From assembly GCF_000485595.1 (NCBI RefSeq), contig NW_014577307.1, positions 251,105-278,472 of the forward strand: a stretch of 27,368 nucleotides of DNA, read 5' to 3'. Positions 10,155 to 20,014 of this stretch are shown one piece after another. The position numbers and the translations under genes were made by a program. This DNA is from Priapulus caudatus. Taxonomy: Eukaryota; Priapulida; Priapulimorpha; Priapulimorphida; Priapulidae. The number at the start of each line of letters is the position of its first letter. The first letter of the stretch is position 1. Below the pieces are notes generated by a model, which was given only the letters and a program-made list of their open reading frames with translations, did not search any database and was not told where the DNA came from.

Positions 10155-10664
10155 GTGCGTTCAATTTGCTTCCCCAGAGCCACCTGGGTTAATCTGGGTA
10201 CGAAATCGAACGCATCTGGGTTAGGGAAGATAAACGAACGGTTTTTGGGTTAACCCGGGTTAATTATCATAGATGCCGTTAACAAGAAAAAAAGAATAGC
10301 AATTGCAATCTTATTATTAATGAAATCTAAGAATGAGCGGCTCAAGGATAGAGAGCATGTCCAGTAAAAAACATCATCTTATCCAATCACCGTCCTTGAG
10401 CAAACACACGCAGTCATTCACACTGCTACATTCATGCAGCACTGATCCCGCACTGATATCGTCGCCATGCATGGTGTCGTTGCAATGGATTGTGGGATAC
10501 TTCCCCAAGCCCCCCCCCAAGTGAGCACCTCGGCGAGCCGCTCACTTCGTCCTCACCCGGGTTGACCCGGGTAATGCAAAAATACCACGTGACTGCCAAA
10601 TCGAACGTATTTGGGGCTGGCCCGAGTAGACCCAGGTTAACTTGGGGAAGCAAATCGAACGCAT
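10155..10664. mobile_element. Non-autonomous DNA element with terminal inverted repeats (unit 1)
   Basis: The left end reads tgcgttcaatttgcttcccc and the right end is its near-perfect reverse complement ggggaagcaaatcgaacgca, about 510 bases apart. Inside are repeated CCYGGGTTAA-like motifs, including the palindrome ttaacccgggttaa at 10250-10263. There is no transposase. The size, TIRs and lack of coding fit a MITE. The target-site duplication is unclear (TA or a short AT-rich word). It sits in an intron of the RGS domain. Confidence 0.75.
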
Positions 10665-10699
10665 TATACAAGATGCAGCGGACCCGAGCACCAACTCAC

Positions 10700-10831
10700 T
10701 TTTGGCGAGGATCTCAGTTTCTCGACACCTTCCCAGAATTCTAGCAATGACTCGAGGCCCGTTCTCTGTAAATACTCGAGGAATGCCTTTCTCCCCTCTA
10801 CTGTCTCCATGATGGCAGTGAAGGATAGTGC
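10700..10831 (-). CDS. SNX25: SNX25 exon: RGS domain, first part (intact copy)
   Basis: A 132 nt exon (44 codons, phase 0 to 0) with acceptor CGTCACAG and donor GTGAGT. It encodes ALSFTAIMETVEGRKAFLEY and then LESLLEFWEGVEKLR. This is the opening of an RGS fold: a helix ending in a fixed aromatic, the R..F..Y/F motif, then L.FW..VE.L. RGS domains bind G-alpha subunits. Those of SNX13/14/25 are divergent, and GAP activity is not certain, so none is claimed here. The same exon occurs at 19877-20014 with indels. The downstream intron holds a terminal-inverted-repeat element that ends only ~36 bases from this exon. Confidence 0.93.
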
Positions 10832-12010
10832 CTGTGACGAGAATGCATCCAAGCAAATCATACATCACATCAAAAGTAGATGAGGGAAGAATTTCGTTTC
10901 TTATCTATTTTTAACACATCTAAATTATATATTGATATATTATATATCTAATACATATTTGTGGAAGTTTCTCTGTTCGTCTGTTCTCGATTCAAATCAA
11001 TATCGGCCACTCTATATATGTCCAAGGATGGCCATTACATGCAACTTTGGATACATTGGAACATGGGCGCATTGGATTTGACCTCCGAGGTCATCTGACA
11101 TTGCAAAACAAAACAAGTGCCGAGGAGCGACAGCGCTCATCTAGCATCTACTGCGGTGACTCTGTGGTGGAGTGGTGGGATTCTAGTAAACCCTGCTAGT
11201 CCCAAATGTGTTCACATACGCGCCAAAACAGTGGAAGGCACAGGGATGGTATCAGGAACCTTCTCAAAGAAATGTTCGTTGGAATCTTTATGAAAGTTGC
11301 CACGAGATGGCACGTACGTTTAAGTGTCTTTAGATTAAAGATGGAAGCTCCCATCGTACGTAGTAGCAACAACTATTTGCAAGACAGAATAGGTAAGCAC
11401 TCATCCATTTACCTACGCAAGCCTACAGGTTGAAATAGAGAGCTACCACCTGTAACTAATTAACACAGGCAAAAGCTACACAGTACTATTGCCACTACAT
11501 GCACTGGCAGTGGCATAAGTTACATGTAACACACTGACAGTACAGAATGCCATAGAAATTATACGATTTAAGGAGCATAAACCTTCTTCAACTCCACTTA
11601 GATTGTAAGGTATTATGTATATTTACACTCATATGAATTTAATAAAAGTTGGTCCTATGTTACAGAAAATCACCTAATGTTACAAATTGACAAAAATTGT
11701 ACTTCTTCCTGCGTACAACCTTCTGCACAACTTCTGCCTCTCTGCGTGTGCTTCTGCCTTTACATTCTCACACGAAAAATCGATTGCGATCCATCCAGAA
11801 AATGCACACAACTCACGTCCGAAAATGTGTGTAACATATATGACCACCCGAAATCAGCATCACCTAAAACACCCCCACAAATCGTTCTTTCTCTATCTTC
11901 GCCGAGTACACCACCCACACATCTCACTCCACATGTGTGCCGTTCTAGCCTCTAGGAGATTAACTAGACTCTTGCATCTATAAAGATGCCCTCCAAACAT
12001 CAGGACTTAC

Positions 12011-12111
12011 CATGAATAGATGCTTGTTTGCCCTCCTCTCCTGCAGAGCTTCGAACACCTTGATAGTGCCCTGCCGTGCATTCTGTTGACCCACCAGGTT
12101 GGACAGTGCCT
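12011..12111 (-). CDS. SNX25: SNX25 exon: nexin-C domain, last exon found (intact copy)
   Basis: A 101 nt exon with acceptor CCCGCAG and donor GTAAGT. It completes a Glu codon and encodes ALSNLVGQQNARQGTIKVFE followed by ALQERRANKHLFM. The L..LVGQQNAR.G..K.F.ALQE.-ANKHL motif is close to the end of vertebrate SNX25, where about 25 residues remain. The donor shows that one more coding exon should follow. I did not find it in 11594-12010 or in 1-1529, so it is probably beyond the left edge of this window. Confidence 0.93.
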
Positions 12112-12385
12112 CTGCGGGAGAAAACAGCTATATGAAGCTCTAGTTCCCCAAACTACATTCAATCAGATTAAAATCACGGTGCGACTAAATCTGTCATCGA
12201 CGCGGTAAAATCGGGCAGTGCGTCCGACTCTGGTTTAACATGGCATATGCCATCTCTCTATTCGTAAAACTAGAACTACTAAAAAGATATGTCAATTTCC
12301 GAATTCCAATCACACTGCGACGACGACGCGCATTTGATGACAAGTGGCGCCCTCGCTTGACAGACGGCAGCATTGAAAGACTGAC

Positions 12386-12567
12386 CGGGTATGTTGCGTA
12401 ACACTATGGCCTTGGCTAGTGCCCTGGTGGTTAGCTTCTCCTCATCACTGCGTGCCGGTCCACATTCTGCTAGCTTTCCACCAGGCCACATGGCGTCGCG
12501 GAACAGGTGGATATACCAGATGAGCATAGATTCACTGAACAGCCAACCAACAGTATCGTGGATCTGC
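12386..12567 (-). CDS. SNX25: SNX25 exon: nexin-C domain, middle (intact copy)
   Basis: A 182 nt exon, acceptor GTTGCAG and donor GTCAGT (a slightly weak site), ending in phase 1. It completes a Lys codon and then encodes QIHDTVGWLFSESMLIWYIH and LFRDAMWPGGKLAECG. These are followed by a basic and acidic helix ending in VLRNIP. The QI.DTV.W.FSE.ML..YI..FRDA.WP.GKLA signature is diagnostic for SNX25-type nexin-C domains. The unit 1 version (2378-2565) carries several indels. Confidence 0.94.
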
Positions 12568-12639
12568 CTGCAACGTGGGAGCCGGCAAGATGCATGAAAA
12601 ATGAATTGAACGAATAATTTCTGCTACTACTGTACTACT

Positions 12640-12717
12640 ACTAATAATAATAATGATGATGATGATAATAATAATAACAATATCAATAAAAACATTAATA
12701 ATAATAATAATGATAAT

Positions 12718-12759
<42 letters not shown>

Positions 12760-12782
12760 AATAATAATAATAATAACAGTAA
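12640..12782. repeat. Trinucleotide repeat tract (AAT/AAC)n
   Basis: Runs of ataataata and aacaacaac lie in the intron between nexin-C exons 1 and 2. The matching interval in unit 1 (about 2640-2822) is shorter in pure repeat and much interrupted. Translations of poly-Leu or poly-Ile/Thr across it are artefacts. Confidence 0.9.
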
Positions 12783-12838
12783 GTATTCTAGAAAAAAATC
12801 ACAGAGATCTGTCCAGCGAGAGACGCAGAGACGCTCAC

Positions 12839-12985
12839 TTGTTGATGCTGCTGCCGAACGTGACCTGCACGAAGACGATGAGAGTGCGGCGCAGGAAGCT
12901 GAACACGCCGCTGAGCTCAAACACCTCGCTGATGAGCGCGTACATCGGCCGCGCGATCGAATCTCGCTCCTGGTCCTCCCGACCA
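12839..12985 (-). CDS. SNX25: SNX25 exon: start of nexin-C domain (intact copy)
   Basis: A 147 nt exon with acceptor GCGTGCAG and donor GTGAGC. It encodes a charged lead (GREDQERDSIARP), then YALISEVFELSGVFSFLRRT and LIVFVQVTFGSSINK. The S/GE.FEL.G.F...RRTLI..VQVTFG..INK pattern is nearly the vertebrate SNX25 motif at the start of the C-terminal nexin domain. In unit 1 (2888-3042) the same exon is frameshifted and its acceptor AG is lost. Confidence 0.94.
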
Positions 12986-13302
12986 CTGCACGCACGCAGC
13001 ACACACAAACATATATTACTAGAGACAGAGACAATTAATATTATTATTATTACTATTATCATTGTTAGACACGATAAGGACACATTAGATCAGAGGTTCA
13101 TCTTGCAGTTCAATGTAGCTCAGCTCTCAAGAAATGCAATGAATGTCCAGTTTAGTGGAAACATGCATAAAATGTGGCACACACATATATGTCAGTGCTG
13201 CATATTTTCTGGGTCACCAAGGTCATCAACACGGAGGTCACCACGTTGCGCGACCACTAAGGTCAGGTGACCGACAACCCGCCCAATGATCACGCGGCTC
13301 AC

Positions 13303-13505
13303 CTCTCGTCGTCGAGGAACAGCTCAAGGTCAGCATCCAAGTCGTTGGCAGCAACAGCAGATGACCGAGCGAAGAGGTTTGCGAAGCGGAAGGACGAGGA
13401 GGCGGGCTTCAGAGCGGGCTGCGGCGGCCTGATGTGCTCCAGGCTCGGACTAAGGAAGTAGTAGAGCATCTCGCTGCACGCGACCACCTCGTTAGAGAGA
13501 CAGGT
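13303..13505 (-). CDS. SNX25: SNX25 exon: end of PX domain and linker (intact copy)
   Basis: A 203 nt exon, acceptor TGCTTCAG and donor GTGAGC, ending in phase 2. It encodes TCLSNEVVACSEMLYYFLSP and SLEHIRPPQPALKPASSSF, then an acidic stretch with DLDADLELFLDDE. The first part matches the last PX helices (C.SE.LY.FLSPS.E.). The rest is the usual flexible acidic linker to nexin-C. The next exon supplies the third base of a Ser codon, so the phase fits. The unit 1 counterpart is 3382-3597 and is broken. Confidence 0.92.
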
Positions 13506-13519
13506 CTGAAGCACACAGT

Positions 13520-13705
13520 AATCACGTTCTTAATTACTACTACTACTGCTGGTGCTGGTTGTGGTGGACGTGGTGGTATGGTGCTGCTGCTAATTCTATT
13601 GCTACTACTGCTGCTGCTGCTGCTACTATTACTACTACTACTATTATTATAATTGTTATTATTATTATTGATATTATTATCATTATCATTAATAATATTA
13701 TTCAT
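13520..13705. repeat. Trinucleotide repeat tract (CTA/CTG/TTA)n
   Basis: Tactactac, ctgctgctg and ttattatta words lie in the intron between PX exons 2 and 3. The unit 1 counterpart is at about 3640-3800 with more interruptions. Confidence 0.85.
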
Positions 13706-13909
13706 CAAACTATTTATTTCATGATGATACATTGAGAAAACGAAGCTATCACTAGGGAAGAGATTAAAACAGCTTGTAACAAGTATAGGATAGTAGGAAT
13801 ACCACATTAAATCCATAACATCATGTGGCAGTGTCGAAATATAACTCATAGCCTTCTAAACTTATGTGCACATGTACACTGTACAGCAGGAGGCTGTTGG
13901 TGAGCTTAC

Positions 13910-14020
13910 GTTTAGATACTGCTCCAGGATTGTCTTTGCTCTGTCTAAAAACCGCTCATCTACCGACCGGAAGGAGGTCTTGGAAATTGGCAATGCATAG
14001 CTTGTCAACCAGGGAGCCAC
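13910..14020 (-). CDS. SNX25: SNX25 exon: PX domain, middle (intact copy)
   Basis: A 111 nt exon (37 codons, phase 0 to 0), acceptor GCGACCAG and donor GTAAGC. It encodes VAPWLTSYALPISKTSFRSV followed by DERFLDRAKTILEQYLN. This aligns with the PX segment that in vertebrate SNX25 runs from the VP/VA..L motif through the Pro-rich turn to F+S+D..F...+. It contains the membrane-facing loop and the long helix of the fold. The matching exon in unit 1 (4042-4156) is frameshifted and has lost its donor. Confidence 0.92.
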
Positions 14021-14274
14021 CTGGTCGCAAAAACACACACAAAATAGTAGGAATACTAGCTCGTTTAACAATGATAAGAAAGAATACGTGTCAACAAATG
14101 ACACTGCTTCGATTTATCCTGAGTGACAATTATAAACAGGTTGACTACATAAGAATACCAAAGTGAAAGAATATATATGATACCCACCGGACAACATTTT
14201 CAGTCTAATGTAACATGCCACACCCAAATGCATGTGCATACTAGGTAAGAATTGCGGCTTTAAAATACAACCCA

Positions 14275-14550
14275 CCAACGCACGCACGCACGTAAACGCA
14301 CGCACGCATGCAAGAACGCACGCACGTACGTACACACACCCACACACACACACACGCATGCACGCACGCAGCCAAAATGCACGCACGCGATCGCAAGACT
14401 CACGGACGCGCACACCACACGGATGCACGCACAGCAACACACACGCGCATGCTCTACGCACGGCACACACAGCACACAACAAACACACACACACAACACA
14501 CCACACACAGCAACACACAGCACACGCGCGTGCGAGTGCATGCACGCACT
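14275..14550. repeat. ACGC/CACA-rich simple repeat (unit 2)
   Basis: About 275 bases of cacacaca, gcacgcacgcatgc and related alternating purine-pyrimidine words, which are prone to Z-DNA and to slippage. It lies between PX exons 1 and 2, ending ~60 bases before the first PX exon. It is about twice as long as its counterpart at 4430-4575. Confidence 0.85.
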
Positions 14551-14612
14551 AGCCACAGGCTAGGCTTACCGCACACCGACTTGCCTAACGCAGAGCGGCG
14601 CTGCGGACTCAC

Positions 14613-14761
14613 GCGACTCGATGCTGTGGAGGGTTTTGAGGTCGCCGAGATTGTCGCGAGACGACCCAGCCGGCGTCTGGTTGTGCCGTTCGCCGTTGTC
14701 CGTCGTCGATTCGACGGCTTGCCCGGACAAGAACACCATATGGTAACAGTAAGGAACACTC
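14613..14761 (-). CDS. SNX25: SNX25 exon: start of PX domain (only copy; one frame break)
   Basis: The acceptor GGGCAG precedes a phase 0 start that reads ECSLLLPYGVLVRASRRIDD and on to GWVVSRQ. It resembles the first beta strands of a PX domain followed by the W-x-V-x-R element. After that the PX-like reading LGDLKTLHSIES is in another frame, so at least one indel lies near 14650-14670. A GTGAGT donor at 14612-14607 closes the exon; its 149 nt length is one short of in-phase, consistent with sequencing error. A longer form ending at 14570 (donor GTAAGC) is possible but adds residues not expected in PX. No equivalent is visible in unit 1. A canonical PX Arg-Tyr pair is not present; Leu replaces Tyr, as in vertebrate SNX25. 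Confidence 0.65.
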
Positions 14762-15699
14762 CTGCCCTCTCGTCCTGAACGACGTAGATGCGCGAGAAAC
14801 CGCGCAAAGAAATAAAATCAAATATATAATAATAAAGAAAGGTAAATAAAACATAACAAATAGATGGATACATAATACCACGGCGGATATCAACGCTCAC
14901 ATTAGAGAGTACTTGTAAGCACTCTCATATCTTAGATAGAGCACCAGCTCTGCGCTTTCAGCGGCGCGGACAAAAAATAGCATTGTCACGAAATAAAAGG
15001 TGTCATATGACACTGTAGCTCGCCACAAAAATAGGACACACAAATATAAGTGAGTAAGAAGAAGCTCAGTTTAATTGAGCACCATGTCAGACGTACATAT
15101 AGAAACGTATCTGCCATGCTGTTATATCGCAATAATAATTTATAGAAACCAAATGAATCACATTGTGACCCGTGAGATGGCCTTACGCTATCCCGCTTTG
15201 TGCGTATGGCGTTTGAAATAAATACGGTTTATGCTGCATTCACCGACATTTTTTGTAAATCTTGTTACCTGATAGACGTTTTATCGCCAGGTGGAGAGGG
15301 AATAGACCATTTGCATTAAAGCATATGTCAATGAAATCTTGTAAAACGAACCAGTTGAGTGGTCTGACACCACAGACTGTTTGTGTTTATATAATATGCT
15401 ATAATTAATTGCCAAACCCCCTATTGCATTTAATTTTTTTTTTAAGATATCAAAACCCCTAGCGTCTGATTCCATTCACATACCAAAAATGAGCAAATCC
15501 GTTTGAAAGCTGACTACTAAGGGCAATTCCCATTTTGCCAAAAAATTTGCGGTGGATCGAAAGTACGTTCAACTGGCCGTGGCTTCGAAAATAGGAACGT
15601 TTTAATATGGGAGGCGGATAGCAGGTAATCAAACTATAACACCAATTTCAAAATGTTGCGCCAAACGTTGTCCTGAGTCGTACGTTTGATCCTGAAAGC

Positions 15700-15805
15700 G
15701 AAATGTTGACCGGACGGACGGACGGCCGTACGTACGAGGGCGACGACCCAGTGCAATAGCGCTCAGCTTGACGATGTCAAGGTAGGCTAAAAATGAGGAA
15801 GAGGA
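15700..15805 (+). repeat. Dispersed repeat tail, GACGG-rich (unit 2 copy)
   Basis: The words cggacggacggacgg, cgtacgtacg, caatagcgctcagcttgacg and atgtcaaggtaggctaaaaa make this the duplicate of 6490-6630. Confidence 0.6.
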
Positions 15806-16351
15806 GATGTCAAAGGTACCTACTTTTATTACCACGACATATGTAATATATGGTTAACACAGAATATACAATATATCAAAGAAGCAAATGGTTAAGACAG
15901 CAAGCGGCGACGTCAAGATTTAAGGCACAGAAAGCCACAAAAACAGATCGCACACATAAGTCGCACGAGTTGCTTCATCAGAAATGGGCCATTTTGGACA
16001 AAATCCATAAAAATATATATATAACTAGAGAGCACAGACCCTCCGCCAAGACAGCTGAATTTTCTCAATGTAGAATTTTTTACTTAATATATTAAATTAA
16101 GTAAGTGAAAAATTAATTAATTAATTAATTAATTAAATAATTAATTTGATCCGGATTAGTGCGAGCGTGGGGCAGGTGGGGAAGGACTGTGGTTACCCTT
16201 AGCCTGTGTTTCATGTTGTAAGTCTACAGCCAGCGCAGCCGCTAGCGGAAGTGAACGAAACGTGCATGTTACACAACGCACAAACACACAAACAACACTC
16301 AAACACACGCCGGTGAAAACATAACCCCCGCAAGAGCCCTGGCAGAGGTAA

Positions 16352-17284
16352 TCAGGAGCTAGTAATGACAAAGAGTTTGACACGTATTTGGTACTGATTT
16401 CGCTACATTTTGTCGTACGAGTTCGATGTGAATATAAAAATACAAATTGTAACCAAACATGAGGCTTCTTTGTTCACTGGCTTTATCTATCTTCGCGGTA
16501 GTATTACAAACCGCGTAGCTTACTTCGTTTTGACATAATTCGTAGCTTTGCGCACGACATGCGTTTTCACGTTAGTTACCGTCGTGTGGCGATCGCAAAG
16601 CCCGAAATTCGCACAACACAGCTGGCTAATTGAAGGACGCGCGCCAGGGCTTTTCGGCGGCCGTAGCCTAGTCGAGTGCAGAAAATTCGCCTAGAAATTA
16701 AGTTACATTGCACCAATGCTGGGTTTAAAAATTAAAACCATTTAACATTTAAACTATAGTTAGAATGGCCTTGTTTTATGGTTGAGTCCCGCATTTTTTT
16801 TTAATAACGCTGCGCTGGTAAAATATCTGAACTACTCACCCGCGGAGGAATGAAGTGTATGAATGCGTGTATGAGTAAACTGACGCTCCGCCGATGTAGC
16901 TTTCGCACATGCGTTTACCATTAATTGCATAGCAACGCGTTTAGTCTCTAGCCCGCGTACAGTTGCCGCTGGCCTGGCCTGAGGCGATCCTTGCCGTGCC
17001 TCCTTCAAGTAGCTGTGTGTGCGAATTTCGGCTTTGCCATCGCCACACATCGACGGTAAACTAACGTAAAAACCATGTCGTGCAAAAAGTACAAATTATG
17101 TCAAAACAAAGTAAGCTACGCGGTTGTAATACTACCGGAAGATGAAAAGGACCAGTGAACAAAAGACAGCTCATGTTGTTATAGCATTTGTATTTATTAC
17201 ACATCTAACTCATACGACAAAATGTAGTGAAATCAGTACCAAATACGTGTCAAAGCTCGCTTTGTCATTATTAGTCTCTGATAT
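16352..17284. repeat. Fold-back element with long inverted arms (unit 2 copy)
   Basis: This is the same element as at 7184-8184, carried along by the duplication. The left arm (aatcaggagctagtaatgac, tttgacacgtatttggtac, tacattttgtcgtacgag) and the reverse complement of the right arm agree closely, which confirms that the inverted structure is not confined to one copy. Confidence 0.75.
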
Positions 17285-17348
17285 AATATAATAATAATAA
17301 AAATATATAATAGGAAAAAGAGCTTTAAATTGTGACAGTTGTCCCAAC

Positions 17349-17486
17349 CATCCGGTAGCCATCGATCTCCACGCGCCAGCAGCTGCAATTCTACGCTCCA
17401 CGTTTCCGTTCTGTCGATGTGAGACTGGCAACTTAGCTGTGCTCTTGTGTCATTCTCTGAACTGCTGTTCTAGCTTGCCAAATCGT
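17349..17486 (-). pseudogene. Broken duplicate of coiled-coil exon 2
   Basis: It corresponds to 8253-8384. It is 138 nt instead of 132 and has an extra T next to the acceptor, further indels at 17430-17470, and an insertion just before the donor. Confidence 0.8.
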
Positions 17487-17679
17487 CTGCGATAACGACA
17501 ACTCAATTCAATTTAAAATATCTTTTAGAGCATGTTAGGTGTTTAGTTATGGGTCTGCAGTCATTTAAATGAGATTAAAAGTCAGTTAAACATTCGGCAG
17601 GTGTAGAAGATACATCTGGCCCTCACAACAATTCAGCTGCGACTCTGTACCTGGAGGGTGTGAGAGAGAGTAAGGTCAC

Positions 17680-17823
17680 CTTTGGGTCAGGGCTCGTGTG
17701 AGTTGGCGCAGCGCCTGTAGCGCCCGAGACTTGTTGCGAAGTCTCTCCTCCAGGGCTGTCAGCTTGTCGCTGGGCATAGACGCACTGCTGCCGAGGCTAG
17801 GCCCCTCGCCGCTGGCTGCCGCT
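17680..17823 (-). pseudogene. Broken duplicate of coiled-coil exon 1
   Basis: It matches 8576-8715 with both splice sites kept. Insertions near 17810 and 17700 put the start and end of the exon in different frames, with a readable central block (KLTALEERLRNKSRALQALR). Confidence 0.85.
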
Positions 17824-18129
17824 CTGAAAAACCCAACGCGAGCCTTAGTGGAACAATTCTGAAAAGTGATCCTGCTCTCGAGTACCATTGCGTGGAAGGA
17901 AGCAAGCTGGAATTATTGTGGCGAATAATAAGCGGGTGAAACGGTTCGGTTATACTGCGAGTGGGTGAATCGCAATTCAGTCAAGGCTGTATATAATGGC
18001 CACTGGATTTAAACGGTGAGAGTGGCCTCACAGACAGGTCGCCGTCTATCGACGTGGCCGCTAACACAAGTGTGATTGTACTCGGTGCACCAATACGTAT
18101 TAACAGTGAACGGCTAGTGCAATTCTCAC

Positions 18130-18316
18130 CCAGGTTGAAGTTCTAGCATTGCTCTCGTCAGCGGCGGCGTCGGCGTTGCACGCGGAGCTCCGGCGATCGT
18201 ACAGTGTTGCGGACGTAGCTGTTGTAGACGTGCGACGATAGGAAAGACGGGTAGAAGCGATCCTCGAGCATGTTCGAACAGCTCCTGCTGAGCCTCGTAG
18301 AATGCCCTCCGGTCCG
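18130..18316 (-). pseudogene. Broken duplicate of RGS exon 3
   Basis: It is a near copy of 9029-9212. The splice acceptor is altered (GCAACGG where the intact copy has GCAGGG), and indels at about 18140-18280 disrupt the frame, although YPSFL-type coding can still be read in pieces. Confidence 0.85.
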
Positions 18317-18944
18317 TTGCGTATAACGGCGTAAATGTGAAGTATTGCAACATGCGTTAAACGTCCCAGTAGGTGGCGCTAACTACTTCACCGAAGCCAG
18401 TGATGAACACCCAACGTCACAGCCTGGACTGGGGTGGAATAAATTCGATGTTCATATCATATAAGTAAACGTTGCTTCTTCAGTCTTACTTGTTGAAAAC
18501 AACAGTAAAGGAAGCAGTGAGGGCAAACATCGGCCGACGTAATGAGTCACCACATATGACAGAATCTAGTTCTGAATGAGATATGGCACATGAACCATTG
18601 CAACAGAATGTACACACGATGCGAACCTGCGTATGACCCGTACTGCAAGGACACACGAAAAGTGTCTTTGTGATAGGATAAGTTGATGTCAGGTAACTTT
18701 GTGTCAATGCAAACAGCATAAAAAGTGTTTTCCCAGCCAAAATCTGATCGCCTTGGAAAGACACCCACGATACGAGGACGAGGGTGTCCTGTGAAAAGGT
18801 CTATTGTATATTAACTCTATAAGCCATCTCAAATAAATGTAATCTATGGATTGCATTAACTTTTCATTCTTGTCCCAATGTTTCTAAAATAATTAATAGC
18901 AATTAAGATCCATATAGGGTGTGACCTGCTAACATTTCAAATAC

Positions 18945-19069
18945 CTTGTCAGCAACAAGAAATGCTTCACTGTGCTTAACAATAGCACGATCTAACTTCA
19001 CTGCACTGCTGCTGCTGCTCAACAGATGGCGTTGTAAGAGCTCTGTGGCTCACTCCATGCTGTTGCACG
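18945..19069 (-). pseudogene. Broken duplicate of RGS exon 2
   Basis: It matches 9841-9963, including the CTG-type serine repeat, but small insertions and losses near 19030-19069 shift the frame. The acceptor context reads TTTCAGCG rather than TTTCAGGT. Confidence 0.85.
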
Positions 19070-19264
19070 CTGAAATAGGGCTATCCATGCATCATTGTGA
19101 CAACTTAATTTACTATGCCTAACCTACCATTATTGTAATGACTACAAACTCTTATCACAAAGAGTATCACAATTCTTTCATCTGTGAAATTAAACTCGTT
19201 TCTTAGAATTTGGTGCATTTGTGTATATTAGAATAGAGAATCTTTCAATATAATGCATTACTAG

Positions 19265-19838
19265 TGCGTTCGATTTGCTTCCCCAGAGCCACTGGGTTAA
19301 CCTGGTACGAAAATCGTAACACGCATCTGGTTAAGGGAAGAGTAAACGAATCGGTTTTTGGGTTAACACCCGGGTTAATTATCAAATAAGATTCCCGGTA
19401 AACAAGAAAAAAAGAATAGCAAATGCAATGCTTAGTTATTAATGAAAATCTAAGAGATGAGCGGCCAGATAAAGAGGCAATGTTCCAGTAAAAAACATAC
19501 ATCTATAATCACAATGCACCGTCCCTTGAGCAACACACACGCCTGAAGATCCACGTCGTCAGCTGAACTCGCGATTATTCACCTGCTCATCATGCAGGCA
19601 CTTGATCCGCACGTGATACGTCGCATGCATGGTGTCGTTGGCAATGGATGTGGGATACATCTCCCAAGCCACCCCCCCCCCAAGTGATACGGCCCAGCGA
19701 GCCGGTTACTTCGCTCGACCCGGGTTGAACGCCGTGGTAATGGCAAAAATACCAGACGTACTGCCAAATCGACCACTGTATTTGGGGCTGGCCCGAGTAG
19801 ACCCAGGTTAACTTTGGGAGAAGCAAAATCGAACGGCA
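19265..19838. mobile_element. Non-autonomous DNA element with terminal inverted repeats (unit 2 copy)
   Basis: This is the copy of the 10155-10664 element within unit 2. Ends tgcgttcgatttgcttcccc and gggagaagcaaaatcgaacg are recognisable, and the interior has many small insertions, making it ~60 bases longer. Confidence 0.7.
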
Positions 19839-19876
19839 TATACAAGATGCAGCGGACCCGAGGCACACGAAATCAC

Positions 19877-20014
19877 TTTGGGCGAGGATCTCAGTTTTCT
19901 CGACACCTTCCGAGAATTCTAGCCAATGACTCGAGCCGCGTTCTCTGTCATAATACTGCGAGAAGTGCCTTTCTCCCCTCTACTGTCTCCATGATGGGCA
20001 GTGAAGGATAGTGC
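19877..20014 (-). pseudogene. Broken duplicate of RGS exon 1
   Basis: It matches 10700-10831 along its length but carries several one-base insertions (138 against 132 nt). The reading frame is lost soon after the start, and the donor reads GTGATT in place of GTGAGT. All differences seen are small indels or single changes rather than codon-level substitutions, which points to sequence error more than to pseudogene decay. Confidence 0.85.

Larger units (their letters stand above)
1530..11592. repeat. Unit 1 of a large direct tandem duplication
   Basis: From ccacttagattgtaagg at 1530 to ccttcttcaac at 11592 the sequence is repeated, in the same orientation and order, by 11594-20786. The unit includes the RGS, coiled-coil, PX and nexin-C exons, their introns, a fold-back repeat and a terminal-inverted-repeat element. 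Its left two thirds (to about 8200) differ from unit 2 by dense small indels, and its exons there are broken. Its right third is clean. About 840 bases at 4600-5450 have no good match in unit 2. Confidence 0.9.

Noticed and set aside
12627-13034. Minus-strand poly-Leu frame
   Set aside because: It comes from the AAC/AAT repeat plus an out-of-frame reading of nexin-C exon 1; the correct frame of that exon is listed.
14232-14556. His/Thr-rich (plus) and Cys/Val-rich (minus) frames
   Set aside because: They are translations of the CACA/CGCA simple repeat.
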